Part shown: one piece after another, positions 18,627 to 27,010 of the stretch
How the letters are laid out: each line of letters starts with the position of its first letter
How positions within the stretch are numbered: the stretch's first letter is position 1
Origin: Bradyrhizobium paxllaeri
GTDB lineage: Bacteria; Pseudomonadota; Alphaproteobacteria; Rhizobiales; Xanthobacteraceae
Reading direction: 5' to 3'
Length of the DNA: 64,000 bases
Assembly: GCF_001693515.2 (NCBI RefSeq)
Contig: NZ_CP042968.1
Location: forward strand, 310,001 to 374,000
Notes under the pieces: model-generated
The model's database searches: none
Told to the model about the DNA's origin: nothing
Seen by the model: the letters and a program-made list of their open reading frames with translations, nothing else
Translations under genes and position numbers: made by a program

Positions 18627-19763
18627 ATGAGATCTGGATTTTTCGCAGGACTCCTGCTGGCCACTGTGTCGACCACGGCCGCATTCGCGCAAGGCGCACC
18701 GATCAAGCTCGCCGATGTCGCCGAACTGTCCGGCGGCGGCGCCACCGTCGGCAACAACTGGAAAAACGGCATCGACCTCGCGATCGAGGAGATCAACGCC
18801 AAGGGCGGGGTCCTCGGTCGCAAGCTGGAAGTCACGCATGCGGATTCGCAGTCGAATCCCGGCGTCGCGCGCGCACAGGTACAGAAGGCGCTCGACAATG
18901 AGCCCTATGTCCTGCTCGGCCCCGGCTATTCGGGCTCCGTCAAGGTCACCTCACCGCTGGCGGCTGAAGCCGGCATCACGCAGATCATGGGCGGTGAAGC
19001 CGCAGAGCTGACGCAAGGCGGCAACAAGTTCCTGTTCCGCACCTCGTTCGGCCAGCAGTCCTCGATGCCGAAGGTCGCCAAATACATCAATGACGAGCTG
19101 AAAGCGAAATCGGTCGCGGTCGTCTGGGTCAACAACGACTTCGGCAAGGGCGGCCGCGACGTCATCACCAAGGAATTCGCCAAGTACAACATCAAGGTTG
19201 CGGCGGACTTGTCTACCGAAGCAGGACAAGCCGACTTCGCGGCCGACGTCAGCAAGATCAAGGCCGCCGCACCCGATGCCGTCTTCATCTACCTCAACGA
19301 GGAAGAGAGCGCGCGGATACTGAAGGAGCTGAAGCGCCAGGCGGTCACCGTGCCGCTGATGGGCGAGACGACGCTGGTCGGCCAGAAGGTCGTCGAACTC
19401 GCCGGGGATGCCGCCAACGGCGCGCGCGGCCATGTCGGCCTCACCACCGATGCGCCGGTCGATCTGGTCAAGGCCTTCCGGGAAAAGTTCGTCAAGAAGT
19501 ACAATTACGTCCCCGACCACAACGGGCTGAAGGGCTATCTCGCGATCTACATGATCAAGGCGACGACCGACAAAATGGGCAAGGTCGACGCCAAAAAGTT
19601 CGCTGACACGCTTCACGGCCTCACCATCAAGGCCGCGAGCGAACCCGGCATCCTGATGGATGTGACCTTTGACGAGAAGGGCGACATCGACCGCCAGGGA
19701 TTTCTGGTCGAAATCGTCGAGGGCAAGCAGGTCGTCAAGCAGGTGCTGCCGAAGCTGAATTGA
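18627..19763 (+). CDS. Branched-chain-amino-acid-type ABC transporter substrate-binding protein
   Basis: A periplasmic binding protein of the LivJ type-I fold (about 378 residues). The signal peptide ends near TTAAFAQG. The mature part begins PIKLADVAELSGGGATVGNNW and contains the family segments DLAIEEINAKGGVLGRKLE and LLGPGYSGSVKVTSPLAAEAG. The start at 18627 places GAGGGG at about 6-base spacing; the ATG at 18621 sits directly on that site and is less likely. It starts 52 bp after the dehydrogenase. Many aromatic and hydroaromatic acids are imported by Liv-type systems in this group, and the neighbours suggest such a substrate rather than amino acids. Confidence 0.88.
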   Translation: MRSGFFAGLLLATVSTTAAFAQGAPIKLADVAELSGGGATVGNNWKNGIDLAIEEINAKGGVLGRKLEVTHADSQSNPGVARAQVQKALDNEPYVLLGPGYSGSVKVTSPLAAEAGITQIMGGEAAELTQGGNKFLFRTSFGQQSSMPKVAKYINDELKAKSVAVVWVNNDFGKGGRDVITKEFAKYNIKVAADLSTEAGQADFAADVSKIKAAAPDAVFIYLNEEESARILKELKRQAVTVPLMGETTLVGQKVVELAGDAANGARGHVGLTTDAPVDLVKAFREKFVKKYNYVPDHNGLKGYLAIYMIKATTDKMGKVDAKKFADTLHGLTIKAASEPGILMDVTFDEKGDIDRQGFLVEIVEGKQVVKQVLPKLN

Positions 19764-19855
19764 GTCGGATGGGCGCGTGCGTTTGAGCGCGCGCCCCGTG
19801 ATCAGCATAACGAAATCATTGGCGCCGTCCGTGCGTGACGGGTGAGGGGAGAAGC

Positions 19856-20731
19856 ATGTCCAATCTGCTCGATCTTCTCGTGGCAGGCCTGGCGACCGGG
19901 GCGATCTATGCCCTTGTCGCGGTCGGGTTCACGCTGTTGTGGCAGACGTCGCAGACCATCAATTTCGCGCAAGGCGAATTCGTGATGCTGCCGGCGTTCC
20001 TGATGCTGGCGGTGATGCACGCCGGCGCGCCGTTCTGGCTCGCCATCATCGCAGGCATCGTGCTGTCGCTGCTGCTGCTCGGGCTGGGCTTCAAGCTGCT
20101 GCTGGTCGATCCGATGCTGCGGCATGGCGTGCTGCCGCTGGCGATCGCGACCATGGCGCTGGCGATCGGCATGAAGGAAGCGGTGAAGCAGTTTTTCAGC
20201 GCCGAGGCCTCGCCATTTCCCTCTATCGTGCCGGCCGGTGACGTCTCGATCCTCGGCCGCGTGGTGTCGTTGCAGAGCCTCGGCGTGCTCGCGCTCGCGA
20301 TCGCCGTGGTGATCGGCCTGACGATGCTGCTGAACCGCACCTCGATCGGTCACCAGATGCAGGCGACCGCGCAGAACCCGACGGTTGCCCGCATCATCGG
20401 TGTGCCCGTCGAGCGTATGATCCTGCTGACGTTCCTGATCAACGCCTTTCTGGTGGCGCTGGCCTCGCTGCTGATCACGCCGATCTATCTCGCGAAATTC
20501 TCCTCCGGCGAGGTTCTGGGGCAGGCGGCATTCATCGCGGCGATCGTCGGCGGGTTCAACCAGGTGCGCGGCGCCATCGCCGGCGGGCTGTTGATCGGCG
20601 TCGTGGACAATCTGGCCGCGGCCTATGTGTCGACGCAGTATCGCGCCGCGGTGCCGATGGTTCTTCTGATCGTCATCATCCTGTTCCGGCCGCAGGGCCT
20701 GCTCGGCCGGCCCGAGGAGCGCACGGTATGA
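19856..20731 (+). CDS. Branched-chain-type ABC transporter permease (LivH)
   Basis: A 291-residue permease with about eight hydrophobic segments. The LivH signature is clear in LDLLVAGLATGAIYALVAVG, TINFAQGEFVMLPAF and in the cytoplasmic loop LLNRTSIGHQMQATAQNP. The start at 19856 has GGGGAGA five bases upstream; a frame extension to 19835 has no support. Its stop overlaps the next permease start (ATGA). It forms the transmembrane channel with LivM. Confidence 0.92.
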   Translation: MSNLLDLLVAGLATGAIYALVAVGFTLLWQTSQTINFAQGEFVMLPAFLMLAVMHAGAPFWLAIIAGIVLSLLLLGLGFKLLLVDPMLRHGVLPLAIATMALAIGMKEAVKQFFSAEASPFPSIVPAGDVSILGRVVSLQSLGVLALAIAVVIGLTMLLNRTSIGHQMQATAQNPTVARIIGVPVERMILLTFLINAFLVALASLLITPIYLAKFSSGEVLGQAAFIAAIVGGFNQVRGAIAGGLLIGVVDNLAAAYVSTQYRAAVPMVLLIVIILFRPQGLLGRPEERTV

Positions 20732-21726
20732 CCATCAACGGAAAATATTGGCGCATCGCTCTCGGCATCGCCGTCATCGTGGCCCTGATCATCGTGCCGA
20801 TGAATTTTAACCGCTATGGCCTCTATATCCTGAGCCAGTGGGCGGTGATGACGATCGCTGCGATGGGGCTCAACCTGACGCTCGGATATGCCGGCCAGGT
20901 GTCGCTGGCGCAGGGCGCATTCGTCGGCATCGGCGCCTATGCGGCGGCGATCATGACAACGCAGGGTCTGCCGCTGATTGCAGCGCTCGGCGTCGCCATC
21001 GTGCTGTGCTTTGCGATCGGCTGGATCCTCGGCTATCCCGCGCTGCGCGTGCAGCATCACTATCTGGCCTTCGTGACGCTGGCGTTCTCGACGCTCGCGT
21101 TCCTGGTGTTCCGCAACGAGGACTGGCTCACCAAGGGCATCTACGGCATCTCAGGCATTCCGCGGCCCAATGTCCTCGGCTTCGCCACCAACCGGCCGCT
21201 GCCGTTTTACTATTTCTGTCTCGGATCGCTCGCCGTCGTCTCGCTCGCAATGTGGTGGCTGATCCGCTCGCCCTGGGGCCGCGCCTTCGTGGCGCTGCGC
21301 GAAAACCCGGTGCGGGCGCTGTCGCTCGGCATCGACACAAGGCGCTACACGCTGATGGCCTTTGCGATCGGCTCGGCCCTTGGCGGTGTCGCAGGCACGC
21401 TCTATGCACCGCTGACGCAATATATCGATCCCGTCCCGTTCAATCTCTCGCTCTCGCTCGACCTCCTGATGATGGTGATCGTCGGCGGCTCCGGATTCTT
21501 CTTCGGTCCGTTCCTCGGCGCCATGATCGCCGTGTTGCTGCCGGAATGGCTGCGCTTCACCCAAGGCTACTACCTGATGCTGTACGCGGTCGCCGTGATG
21601 TTGCTGCTGATCTATTCGCCGACCGGCATCCTCGGCATCCTCGATCGCTATCTGGCCGAGCGCCGCACCAAGGCGGCATCGGCGCTGCGCGCGGTTGCCA
21701 AATCGAGACTGGAGACGGCGCCATGA
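20728..21726 (+). CDS. Branched-chain-type ABC transporter permease (LivM)
   Basis: A 332-residue permease with about nine or ten hydrophobic segments. Family blocks are GLNLTLGYAGQVSLAQGAFVG, ALRENPVRALSLGIDTRRYTL (the EAA-like loop, about residues 190-210) and LIYSPTGILGIL near the C terminus. It overlaps LivH by 4 bases (ATGA) and LivG by 4 bases, so all three are translationally coupled. Confidence 0.92.
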   Translation: MTINGKYWRIALGIAVIVALIIVPMNFNRYGLYILSQWAVMTIAAMGLNLTLGYAGQVSLAQGAFVGIGAYAAAIMTTQGLPLIAALGVAIVLCFAIGWILGYPALRVQHHYLAFVTLAFSTLAFLVFRNEDWLTKGIYGISGIPRPNVLGFATNRPLPFYYFCLGSLAVVSLAMWWLIRSPWGRAFVALRENPVRALSLGIDTRRYTLMAFAIGSALGGVAGTLYAPLTQYIDPVPFNLSLSLDLLMMVIVGGSGFFFGPFLGAMIAVLLPEWLRFTQGYYLMLYAVAVMLLLIYSPTGILGILDRYLAERRTKAASALRAVAKSRLETAP

Positions 21727-22466
21727 CCGCAGTCCTCGAAGTCAGCAATGTCAAGAAGAGCTTTGGCGGCATCAAGGCCGTCGATGGCATCAGCTTCGAC
21801 GTGCAGGAGGGCGAGATCCTCGGCCTGATCGGCCCGAACGGCTGCGGCAAGTCCACGCTGTTCAACTGCATCCTCGGCCAGCTCACGCCGACCGATGGCG
21901 AGGTGAAGGTCGACGGCAAGGTCGTTACGGGATTACGACCGTCCGAACTGAATCGCCTCGGCGTCAGCCGCACCTTCCAGCTCCTGCAGGTATTCCCGAA
22001 GCTGTCGGTGCGGGAAAATTTGATCCTCGCCGGCCAGGAGCACCAGGGCAACATGATGTCGCGGCTGTTCGGTCCATCGGATGCCGGATTATCAGCGGCG
22101 GCCGACCAGATGATCGGCTTCTTCAAGCTCGATCATCTCGCCACTGAGGCCGCAGGCGGCCTGTCCTACGGCCAGCAAAAACTGCTCGACGCCGCGATGG
22201 CGTTCATGGGCGGGCCGCGGCTGGTGCTGCTCGATGAGCCCGCCGGGGGCGTCAACCTCACCATGCTTGGCGATCTCAAGGAACGGCTGGCGGCGATCAA
22301 TCGCGAGAAGCGCGCCACTTTTGTCGTGATCGAGCACAACATGGAATTCGTGATGTCGCTGTGCACGCGCGTGATGGTGATGGCGGAAGGCAAGCTGTTG
22401 GCGATGGGTACGCCGGCCGAGGTGCGCGCCAATCCCGCCGTCATCGAAGCCTATCTCGGCCACTAA
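21723..22466 (+). CDS. Branched-chain-type ABC transporter ATP-binding protein (LivG)
   Basis: A 247-residue ATPase. Walker A is GPNGCGKST, the Q-loop region is RTFQLLQVFPKLSV, the signature is LSYGQQK, Walker B is VLLDEPAGGVN and the switch histidine is in VIEHNMEFV. The signature LSYGQQ in place of LSGGQ is normal for LivG. It overlaps LivM at its start and is followed 13 bp later by LivF. Confidence 0.93.
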   Translation: MTAVLEVSNVKKSFGGIKAVDGISFDVQEGEILGLIGPNGCGKSTLFNCILGQLTPTDGEVKVDGKVVTGLRPSELNRLGVSRTFQLLQVFPKLSVRENLILAGQEHQGNMMSRLFGPSDAGLSAAADQMIGFFKLDHLATEAAGGLSYGQQKLLDAAMAFMGGPRLVLLDEPAGGVNLTMLGDLKERLAAINREKRATFVVIEHNMEFVMSLCTRVMVMAEGKLLAMGTPAEVRANPAVIEAYLGH

Positions 22467-22479
22467 AGGGATCGATCCC

Positions 22480-23217
22480 ATGAGCGATGCCATCCTCGAT
22501 GTTCAAGGCCTCATCGGCGGCTACGGCAAGATGACGATCCTCAACGGCACCAGTTTTTCGGTGCCGGCAGGCTCCATCACCACCGTGATCGGGCCGAACG
22601 GCGCGGGAAAATCCACCGTGTTCAAGGCGATCTTCGGCCTGTTGAAGCTGCGCGAAGGCAAGGTCGTATTCAAGGGGCGTGACGTCACCGGGCTCAGCCA
22701 GCGCGAACTGCTCAATGCAGGCGTCTGCTACGTGCCGCAGGGCCGCAACATCTTCCCCGAGCTGTCCGTGCGCGACAACATCCAGCTCGGCGCCGTTGTC
22801 GCGCGCGACATCGCCGATCTGCCCGCCAGGATCGAGGCCGCGCTCGACAAGTTCCCGGTGCTGCGCAAGAAGGCGACGCAGCAGGCGTCCACGCTGTCGG
22901 GCGGCGAGCAGAAGCAGCTCGAAATCGTCCGCGGCCTGCTGCTCAATCCGCAACTGGTGCTGATCGACGAACCGTCGATCGGGCTATCGCCGCTGATGGT
23001 GCAGCAGACGTTCAACATCCTGAAGGAATTGCGCGACCGCGGCGTATCGATCCTGATGATCGAGCAGAACGCGCGCTCGGCGCTGGAGATTTCCGATTAC
23101 GGCATCGTGCTCGAACTCGGCCAGACCCGGCTCGTCGACAAGGCCGACCGCGTGCTGAACGATCCCCGCATCGGCCAATTGTTCCTCGGCGGCGCCATGA
23201 CGGAGACGGCCGCATGA
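22480..23217 (+). CDS. Branched-chain-type ABC transporter ATP-binding protein (LivF)
   Basis: A 245-residue ATPase, partner of LivG. Walker A is GPNGAGKST, the Q-loop is CYVPQGRNIFPELSV, the signature is LSGGEQKQL, Walker B is LVLIDEPSIGLSP and the switch is LMIEQNARSA. YVPQGRNIFP is characteristic of LivF. Its stop overlaps the start of the dehydroshikimate dehydratase gene (ATGA). This coupling ties the importer to hydroaromatic catabolism more firmly than proximity alone. Confidence 0.93.
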   Translation: MSDAILDVQGLIGGYGKMTILNGTSFSVPAGSITTVIGPNGAGKSTVFKAIFGLLKLREGKVVFKGRDVTGLSQRELLNAGVCYVPQGRNIFPELSVRDNIQLGAVVARDIADLPARIEAALDKFPVLRKKATQQASTLSGGEQKQLEIVRGLLLNPQLVLIDEPSIGLSPLMVQQTFNILKELRDRGVSILMIEQNARSALEISDYGIVLELGQTRLVDKADRVLNDPRIGQLFLGGAMTETAA

Positions 23218-25085
23218 ACAAACGCTCGATCGCTACCGTTTCGCTCAGCGGCGCGCTCGACGAAAAGCTGCGCGCGATCGCCGAGGCCGGGTTCAAAGCC
23301 GTCGAGATCTTCGAGAACGATCTGCTCTCGTTCAACGGCAGCCCGCGCGACGTCGGCCAGATGTGCCGGGATCTCGGGCTGTCGATCTGTGCCTTCCAGC
23401 CGTTCCGCGACTTCGAGGGCATGCCGGAGCCGCAGCGCGGGCGGAATTTTGCGCGCGCCGAGCGCAAGTTCGACCTGACGCTGGAATTACAGACCGATTT
23501 GATGCTGATCTGCAGCAACATCTCGCCGGCCTCGCTCGGCGGCATCGATCGCGCGGCTGCTGATTTCCGCGAGCTGGGCGAGCGGGCCGCCGCGCGGGGC
23601 CTGCGCGTCGGCTATGAGGCACTCGCCTGGGGCCGTCACGTCAACGACTACCGCGACGCCTGGGAGATCGTGCGGCGCGCCGACCACCAATCGATCGGCG
23701 TCATCCTCGACAGTTTTCATGCGCTGGCGCCGTCGTTTCCGACGCTGCCGATCCAATCGATTCCCGCCGACAAGATCTTTCTGGTGCAGCTGGCTGACGC
23801 GCCGAAACTCGGCCTCGATGTGCTGTCCTGGAGCCGGCACTTCCGCTGCTTCCCCGGTCAGGGCGATTTGCCGGTCGCACGTTTCGTGCAGGACGTATTG
23901 GCCACGGGTTATGCCGGCCCGCTGTCGCTGGAAATATTCAACGATCAGTTCCGCGCCGGCTCCGCAGTCCGCACCGCAACCGACGGGCTGCGCTCGCTGA
24001 TCCTGATCGAGGACGACGTCCGCGCGGCGGCTCCGAGTGCTTCGGCAGCGCCGCTGTCGCCGAAAGCGCGCACGCGTGGCGTCGGCTTCATCGAATTCGC
24101 CGTGAGCGAGGAAAAAGCCAAAAGCCTCGCCGCGCTGTTCGGCCAGCTCGGTTTCCGCAAGACCGGTGCGCATCGCAGCAAGGACGTCGAGCGCTGGTCG
24201 CAGGGCCATATCGACCTCGTCATCAACTGCGAGCCGGACGGCTTTGCGCATTCGCACTTTGTCGCGCATGGCCCTGGCGTCTGCGCCGTCGCCGTCGACG
24301 TTGATGATGCCGGCAGGACCATGGCGCGGGCGGAAGCGTTGCAGGCGCGGACCTTCTACCAGCCGGTCGGGCCGGGCGAACTGGAAATTCCTGCGATCCG
24401 CGGCGTCGGCGGCAGCCTGCTGTATTTCCTCGAACAGGCCGGCAAGAACTGGGACCTCGATTTCGAATCGCTGCGCAGCGATGCCTCCGGCGACCGGCTC
24501 GATGCTGTCGATCATATCTCGCAATCCATGCCCTATGACGAGATGCTGTCGTGGCTGCTGTTCTATACCGGCATTCTCGATCTGGAACGGCTGCCGCAGA
24601 TGGAGATCGCGGACCCGGTCGGGCTGGTGCAGAGCCAGGCGTTGATCAACGGCAATCAGGGCCTGCGCATGGTGCTCAACGGCTCCTCAGCCACCCGCAC
24701 GCTGTCGGCCCGTTTCATCCACGAATTCTTCGGCTCGGGTGTGCAGCATGTCGCGTTCTCCTGCGGCGACATCTTCGCGGCGATCGCCGACATGCGCGCG
24801 CGGGGCGCGGATTTCCTCAAGATTCCCGACAATTATTACGACGACATCGAAGCCAAGTACGGCCTCGATGCCGACATGATGGCCGCGCTTCGCCACAATC
24901 AGATTCTCTACGACCGCGAAGGCGAGGGCGAGTTCTTCCAGGTCTATACCCACGCGTTCGACGAGCGGTTTTTCTTCGAGATCGTCGAGCGCCGCAACTA
25001 TCACGGTTTCGGCGCCGCCAACGCCGCGATCAGGCTCGCGGCCCAGACCCGCGAATCGCGGCCGCTGACCATGCCGAAGGCGTAA
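23214..25085 (+). CDS. quiC: 3-dehydroshikimate dehydratase, two-domain (TIM barrel + HPPD-like), QuiC type
   Basis: A 623-residue fusion protein. The N-terminal sugar-phosphate-isomerase-like TIM barrel (about 1-265) keeps the four metal ligands of bacterial QuiC1 dehydratases: Glu135 in GYEALAWG, Asp166 in VILDSFH, Gln192 in FLVQLADA and Glu240 in LSLEIFND. This domain converts 3-dehydroshikimate to protocatechuate. After an Ala/Ser/Pro-rich linker (270-285), the C-terminal part resembles 4-hydroxyphenylpyruvate dioxygenase and keeps a plausible 2-His-1-Glu iron site (His434, His512, Glu589). The role of that second domain is not settled in the family. The start overlaps LivF by 4 bases. 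The product feeds PcaGH encoded 8 kb upstream. Confidence 0.92.
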   Translation: MNKRSIATVSLSGALDEKLRAIAEAGFKAVEIFENDLLSFNGSPRDVGQMCRDLGLSICAFQPFRDFEGMPEPQRGRNFARAERKFDLTLELQTDLMLICSNISPASLGGIDRAAADFRELGERAAARGLRVGYEALAWGRHVNDYRDAWEIVRRADHQSIGVILDSFHALAPSFPTLPIQSIPADKIFLVQLADAPKLGLDVLSWSRHFRCFPGQGDLPVARFVQDVLATGYAGPLSLEIFNDQFRAGSAVRTATDGLRSLILIEDDVRAAAPSASAAPLSPKARTRGVGFIEFAVSEEKAKSLAALFGQLGFRKTGAHRSKDVERWSQGHIDLVINCEPDGFAHSHFVAHGPGVCAVAVDVDDAGRTMARAEALQARTFYQPVGPGELEIPAIRGVGGSLLYFLEQAGKNWDLDFESLRSDASGDRLDAVDHISQSMPYDEMLSWLLFYTGILDLERLPQMEIADPVGLVQSQALINGNQGLRMVLNGSSATRTLSARFIHEFFGSGVQHVAFSCGDIFAAIADMRARGADFLKIPDNYYDDIEAKYGLDADMMAALRHNQILYDREGEGEFFQVYTHAFDERFFFEIVERRNYHGFGAANAAIRLAAQTRESRPLTMPKA

Positions 25086-25129
25086 CTATCAGGAATGGAA
25101 AACGAGAAGACGTAAGGGGGAGCGAGACG

Positions 25130-26959
25130 ATGTCGATCATGAAACGGAAGGCCATTGGCGCAACATTGCTGTTTGCTGCCTGCGGTTATCTCTCGCCGGC
25201 TTGGGCCGATACGCTTTCCTGCGATGACGGGATCAAGACGGCGTTCCGCCCTGACGCCGACACCAAGGTCGTCGCGGTTCGGCTGGTGAAGAAGGGCGAG
25301 GAGCTGAAAGCGCCTGACGCACCGCAGCCGGTGACGGCGGCGGCCGATCTGTGCCTCGTGAAGCTGTTGGTCGGTTGCGGCGCCACGGCGGAAAAGGGCA
25401 AGAAGGCGCGCTCGTACTCCGAAGGTATCGGCATCGAGGTCTGGCTGCCGACGCATGCCAACTGGAACGAGCGCATCCGCAATTATGGCGGGGGCGGATG
25501 GGTCGGCGGCGGTCATCGCTATCAGGACAAGATCGGCAGCAAGGTGCCGGCGATCGTCAACGCCAATATCGGATACGCCTCGGGCACGACCGACGCGGGC
25601 CAGCCCTGGTATCAGGATGGCTCGTTCGCGTTCCTGTCGGACGGCAAGGTCAATGTGGAATCGCTGCGCGATTTCTCGGTGCGCGCCATGGTGGAACAGG
25701 CCGTCAAGACCAAGGCGCTGGTCAACCTCTATTACGGCAAGGCGCCGAAATATACCTACTACGACGGCCATTCGCAGGGCGGCCGGCAAGGCCTGAAGCT
25801 CGTGCAGGAATACCCTGAACTGTATGACGGCTACATGATCGCGCAGCCGGCGCTGAGCATCGCGAAATTCGGAACGGCGGGTCTCTATCCGCAGATCGTG
25901 ATGAAGACCGAGCTCGGCTTTACCTCGGCGGACAAGCCGAAGGCCACGGCCTTCGCCGCCAAAATCGCCGCCGCCAACAAGCGCGCGGTCGCCGCCTGCG
26001 ACAAGGCGGGCCTCGGCTTCCTGCTCGATCCCTTTGCCTGCGACTACAATCCTGCGCGCGATGCCGACATCCTGTGCGCGGGCGAGGCCGGCGAGGGCGT
26101 CACCAGCAAAAATGCCGATGCCGCGGCCTGCATGAACCTCAAGGAGGCGCATGCGCTGAACCGGATCTGGTACGGCGCGACCAGCGATGGAAGTTTCGAT
26201 GCCGCGCAGAGCGCCGAGGCGCGGTCCGGCAAGTCGCTCGGCAAGAATCAGCTCTGGTGGACGTTCACCAGGAGCACGGCCATCGGCAACCTGATCACCA
26301 GCGCCTCCTCCTACGGCGTCGCTCTGGCGCTGCAGGATGTCAGCTACGCGACGGATGCCAGTACGTCGTCAGGCGAACCGATCGCGAATGCCTCGACCAA
26401 TGTGCGCAACAAATGGCTGGAGTTGGATTACGCCGGGCTCGCCGACGCCGTGAACAAGGGCGTCGCGCTGCAGCCGACGCTGTTCAGCGACCTCATCACC
26501 GACAAGGCGGACCTTGGCAAGTTGCGCGATCTCGGCCGCAAGGTGATCGTCTACACGGGCCTGGTCGACGACGCGATCCCGCCCGCCGGCAACATCAATT
26601 ATCACGAGCGCGTGGTGGCGGCGATGGGCGGCGATGCCGAGGTACAGAAGTTCATGCGAATGTATCTCGTGCCGGGTTCGGCGCACTCTTCGCAAGGCCG
26701 GGCCTATACCGTCGGCGGCAAGAACGACAGCGTGCCGTTGCCAAAGCTTCCGGGTAACGCCAACCAGACCCCGACACGCGAGCAGGATCAGTTCTTCACG
26801 ACGCTGACCGATTGGGTCGAGAAGGGCACGGCGCCCGGCGAAATCCTGCTGACCTCGCGTGACAACAGCCTCAGCTATCCCGTCTGCGTCTATCCGCTGC
26901 GGACGACATGGAATGGCAACGGAGATGCAAAGCAGGCTTCGAGCTATAGCTGCCGGTGA
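25130..26959 (+). CDS. Exported tannase/feruloyl-esterase-family hydrolase
   Basis: A 609-residue protein with a signal peptide (MSIMKRK, hydrophobic core, cleavage near PAWADT), so it acts in the periplasm or outside. The alpha/beta-hydrolase catalytic residues of the tannase/feruloyl esterase family are recognisable: Ser215 in YDGHSQGGRQGL, Asp480 or Asp481 in YTGLVDDAIPP, His519 in VPGSAHSSQG. Family members hydrolyse galloyl, feruloyl or other aromatic esters. The characterised fungal and bacterial enzymes have cysteines beside the Ser and His that form a disulfide; here these positions are His214 and Ser520. The start at 25130 has GGGGGAGCG upstream. It lies 44 bp after quiC, and an ester of quinate or shikimate is an attractive but unproved substrate. 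Confidence 0.85.
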   Translation: MSIMKRKAIGATLLFAACGYLSPAWADTLSCDDGIKTAFRPDADTKVVAVRLVKKGEELKAPDAPQPVTAAADLCLVKLLVGCGATAEKGKKARSYSEGIGIEVWLPTHANWNERIRNYGGGGWVGGGHRYQDKIGSKVPAIVNANIGYASGTTDAGQPWYQDGSFAFLSDGKVNVESLRDFSVRAMVEQAVKTKALVNLYYGKAPKYTYYDGHSQGGRQGLKLVQEYPELYDGYMIAQPALSIAKFGTAGLYPQIVMKTELGFTSADKPKATAFAAKIAAANKRAVAACDKAGLGFLLDPFACDYNPARDADILCAGEAGEGVTSKNADAAACMNLKEAHALNRIWYGATSDGSFDAAQSAEARSGKSLGKNQLWWTFTRSTAIGNLITSASSYGVALALQDVSYATDASTSSGEPIANASTNVRNKWLELDYAGLADAVNKGVALQPTLFSDLITDKADLGKLRDLGRKVIVYTGLVDDAIPPAGNINYHERVVAAMGGDAEVQKFMRMYLVPGSAHSSQGRAYTVGGKNDSVPLPKLPGNANQTPTREQDQFFTTLTDWVEKGTAPGEILLTSRDNSLSYPVCVYPLRTTWNGNGDAKQASSYSCR

Positions 26960-27010
26960 GCCGGCGCGTTAAGATCGTGGCATCTACAGGGCGTCAGCAC
27001 CGGATTGCAC

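Noticed and set aside
18627..23217. Annotating the Liv-type system as a branched-chain amino acid importer
   Set aside because: The family name covers many substrates, and translational coupling of LivF with quiC points to a hydroaromatic acid instead.
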